From Clostridia bacterium (lineage in GTDB: Bacteria; Bacillota_A; Clostridia; Oscillospirales; CAG-272): a stretch of DNA of 6,887 nucleotides. Every line of letters begins with the position of its first letter. The first letter of the stretch is position 1. Location: contig JAFTHF010000110.1 in assembly GCA_017457545.1 (NCBI GenBank), forward strand, positions 1 through 6,887, read 5' to 3'. The notes beneath the pieces are model-generated. The model was not told the DNA's origin and searched no databases. It worked only from the letters and a program-made list of their open reading frames with translations. Shown here one piece after another: positions 6,416 through 6,887 of this stretch. The position numbers and the translations under genes were made by a program.

Positions 6416-6431
6416 TACATCCTCCTAATTA

Positions 6432-6445
6432 TATCGTATGCGATG
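6432..6445. promoter_or_regulatory. Second MarR operator-like repeat
   Basis: TATCGTATGCGATG is a direct copy, with two differences, of the palindrome beginning 14 bp away. Its core ATCGTATGCGAT (6433-6444) is a 12-bp inverted repeat with one mismatched pair. It lies between the predicted transcription start and the ribosome binding site of marR. Confidence 0.7.
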
Positions 6446-6459
6446 TATCGTATACGATA
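6446..6459. promoter_or_regulatory. MarR operator, perfect 14-bp palindrome
   Basis: TATCGTATACGATA is a perfect palindrome abutting the -10 hexamer (6460-6465) and covering the predicted transcription start near 6453. The size and symmetry suit a MarR dimer, and occupancy would block RNA polymerase. Binding by the adjacent regulator is inferred from position. Confidence 0.8.
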
Positions 6460-6488
6460 ATTATATCACTTGCAAAAAATAATGTCAA
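6460..6488 (-). promoter_or_regulatory. Consensus promoter of the marR-ABC exporter operon
   Basis: The minus strand carries TTGACA (6488-6483), a 17-nt spacer and TATAAT (6465-6460), all exact consensus, with TGA before the -10 making an extended -10. Such a strong promoter would need a repressor to keep it quiet, which fits the operators immediately downstream. Confidence 0.93.
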
Positions 6489-6489
6489 T

Positions 6490-6525
6490 AAAAAAAGAAG
6501 CATTTTCAAATTAAAATGCTTCTTT
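6490..6525 (-). terminator. Intrinsic terminator of the HAD phosphatase gene
   Basis: A 13-bp perfect stem (6525-6513 with 6506-6494) with a 6-nt loop, containing AGAAGCA/TGCTTCT, is followed on the minus strand by a T-run. The HAD gene's stop codon lies inside the stem base. The tail ends 1 nt before the -35 of the marR promoter, insulating the two units. Confidence 0.85.
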
Positions 6526-6887
6526 AAGCTTTGTAATTTTCAAGCAGCCACTTAGCAACTCCGTCATTTTCGTTTGAGTCAATTATAGCTGTGGCATATT
6601 TTTTAAGCTCCGGGTGGGCATTTGAAACCGCATAGGACTCATCGGCATATTTAAACATTTCAATATCATTAGTGCCGTCGCCAAAGCACACAACCTTAGT
6701 GCAGCCAAGAAGCTTTTTAAGCTCCTCTACTGCCTTTGCCTTAGTTGCATTGTTCGGTAAAATCTCAAGCCAGTAATCTCCCGAATAAATATCCTTTGTA
6801 AAAAGGCATTGAAATTCATCTTTAAATTCGTTGTATAATGGCAAAAGCCTGTCCATATCGTCTATACAGGTGAAATAAAACACCTCA
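6524..6887 (-). CDS. Cof-type HAD-superfamily phosphatase, C-terminal part (cut by window edge)
   Basis: The frame is open to the window edge, so the 120 visible codons are the C-terminal part of a protein that is usually about 260-280 residues. Counting the first whole codon as 1, the visible part shows the end of the cap domain, then NNATKAKAVEELKKLLG (45-61) with Lys49 as the HAD motif III lysine, and VVCFGDGTNDIEMFKYADES (65-84) holding the motif IV acids Asp69 and Asp73 (GDGxND), followed by VSNAHPELKKYA (87-98). This matches the Cof/YbiV/SupH (HAD-IIB) group, cytoplasmic Mg-dependent phosphatases acting on sugar phosphates, FMN or similar small molecules; the substrate cannot be told from this part. 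The residue after Lys49 is Ala where Gly is common. The GTG at 6883 is an internal valine codon, not a start. It has its own terminator and is a separate unit from marR. Confidence 0.9.
   Translation of the reverse strand, partial: EVFYFTCIDDMDRLLPLYNEFKDEFQCLFTKDIYSGDYWLEILPNNATKAKAVEELKKLLGCTKVVCFGDGTNDIEMFKYADESYAVSNAHPELKKYATAIIDSNENDGVAKWLLENYKA

Noticed and set aside
6881..6883. GTG at 6883 as the true start of the HAD gene, making a 119-residue protein
   Set aside because: The frame continues open to the window edge, there is no upstream sequence to judge a ribosome binding site, and a protein starting here would lack the HAD motif I Asp, so it is an internal codon of a truncated gene.

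Overview
The window looks like chromosomal DNA from a strictly anaerobic, low-to-mid GC member of the Firmicutes, most likely class Clostridia. The signs are strong GGAGG-type ribosome binding sites, sigma-A-type TTGACA/TATAAT promoters, a pyruvate:ferredoxin oxidoreductase, and ABC exporter and YifB-type proteins of the Clostridia kind. The lineage is an inference from protein style; nothing here fixes genus or species.

Layout. Positions 1-267 (minus) hold the first 89 codons of nifJ (pyruvate:ferredoxin/flavodoxin oxidoreductase), cut by the window edge and preceded by a good promoter. Positions 438-647 (minus) encode a 69-residue ribbon-helix-helix-like protein. It is divergent from comM/yifB (762-2309, plus), a full-length Mg-chelatase-like AAA+ ATPase. 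A 28-bp perfect palindrome at 2314-2341 separates comM from the convergent operon and can terminate transcription from both sides.

Positions 2364-6415 (minus) form one tightly packed operon read from right to left: a MarR-family repressor, a complete ABC exporter subunit with a degenerate nucleotide-binding domain (NBD), and a second ABC exporter subunit. Genes overlap by 8 nt or are separated by 1 nt. The operon has a consensus extended -10 promoter (6460-6488). Directly downstream are two tandem operator-like repeats, one a perfect 14-bp palindrome, so MarR autoregulation of an efflux pump is the natural reading. Positions 6524-6887 (minus) are the C-terminal part of a Cof-type HAD phosphatase, ending in its own terminator.

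How the genes work together. The two ABC subunits should form a heterodimeric exporter of the TM287/288 or BmrC/BmrD type. The promoter-proximal subunit has the degenerate ATPase site residues (Asp for Glu after Walker B, Gln for the switch His) and a canonical LSGGQ. The second subunit has the catalytic Glu and His and a variant LSQGQ.

The most notable oddity is in the second subunit. A single in-frame TAA (3117-3119) separates its membrane domain (3117-4238) from its catalytically competent NBD (2364-3107), and an in-frame ATG follows three codons later. Both halves are otherwise intact. This is a recent nonsense mutation, a sequencing error, or a real split into two polypeptides made by termination-reinitiation. 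I saw no CRISPR array, insertion sequence, tRNA or rRNA, and no stretch over 300 bases without a gene.
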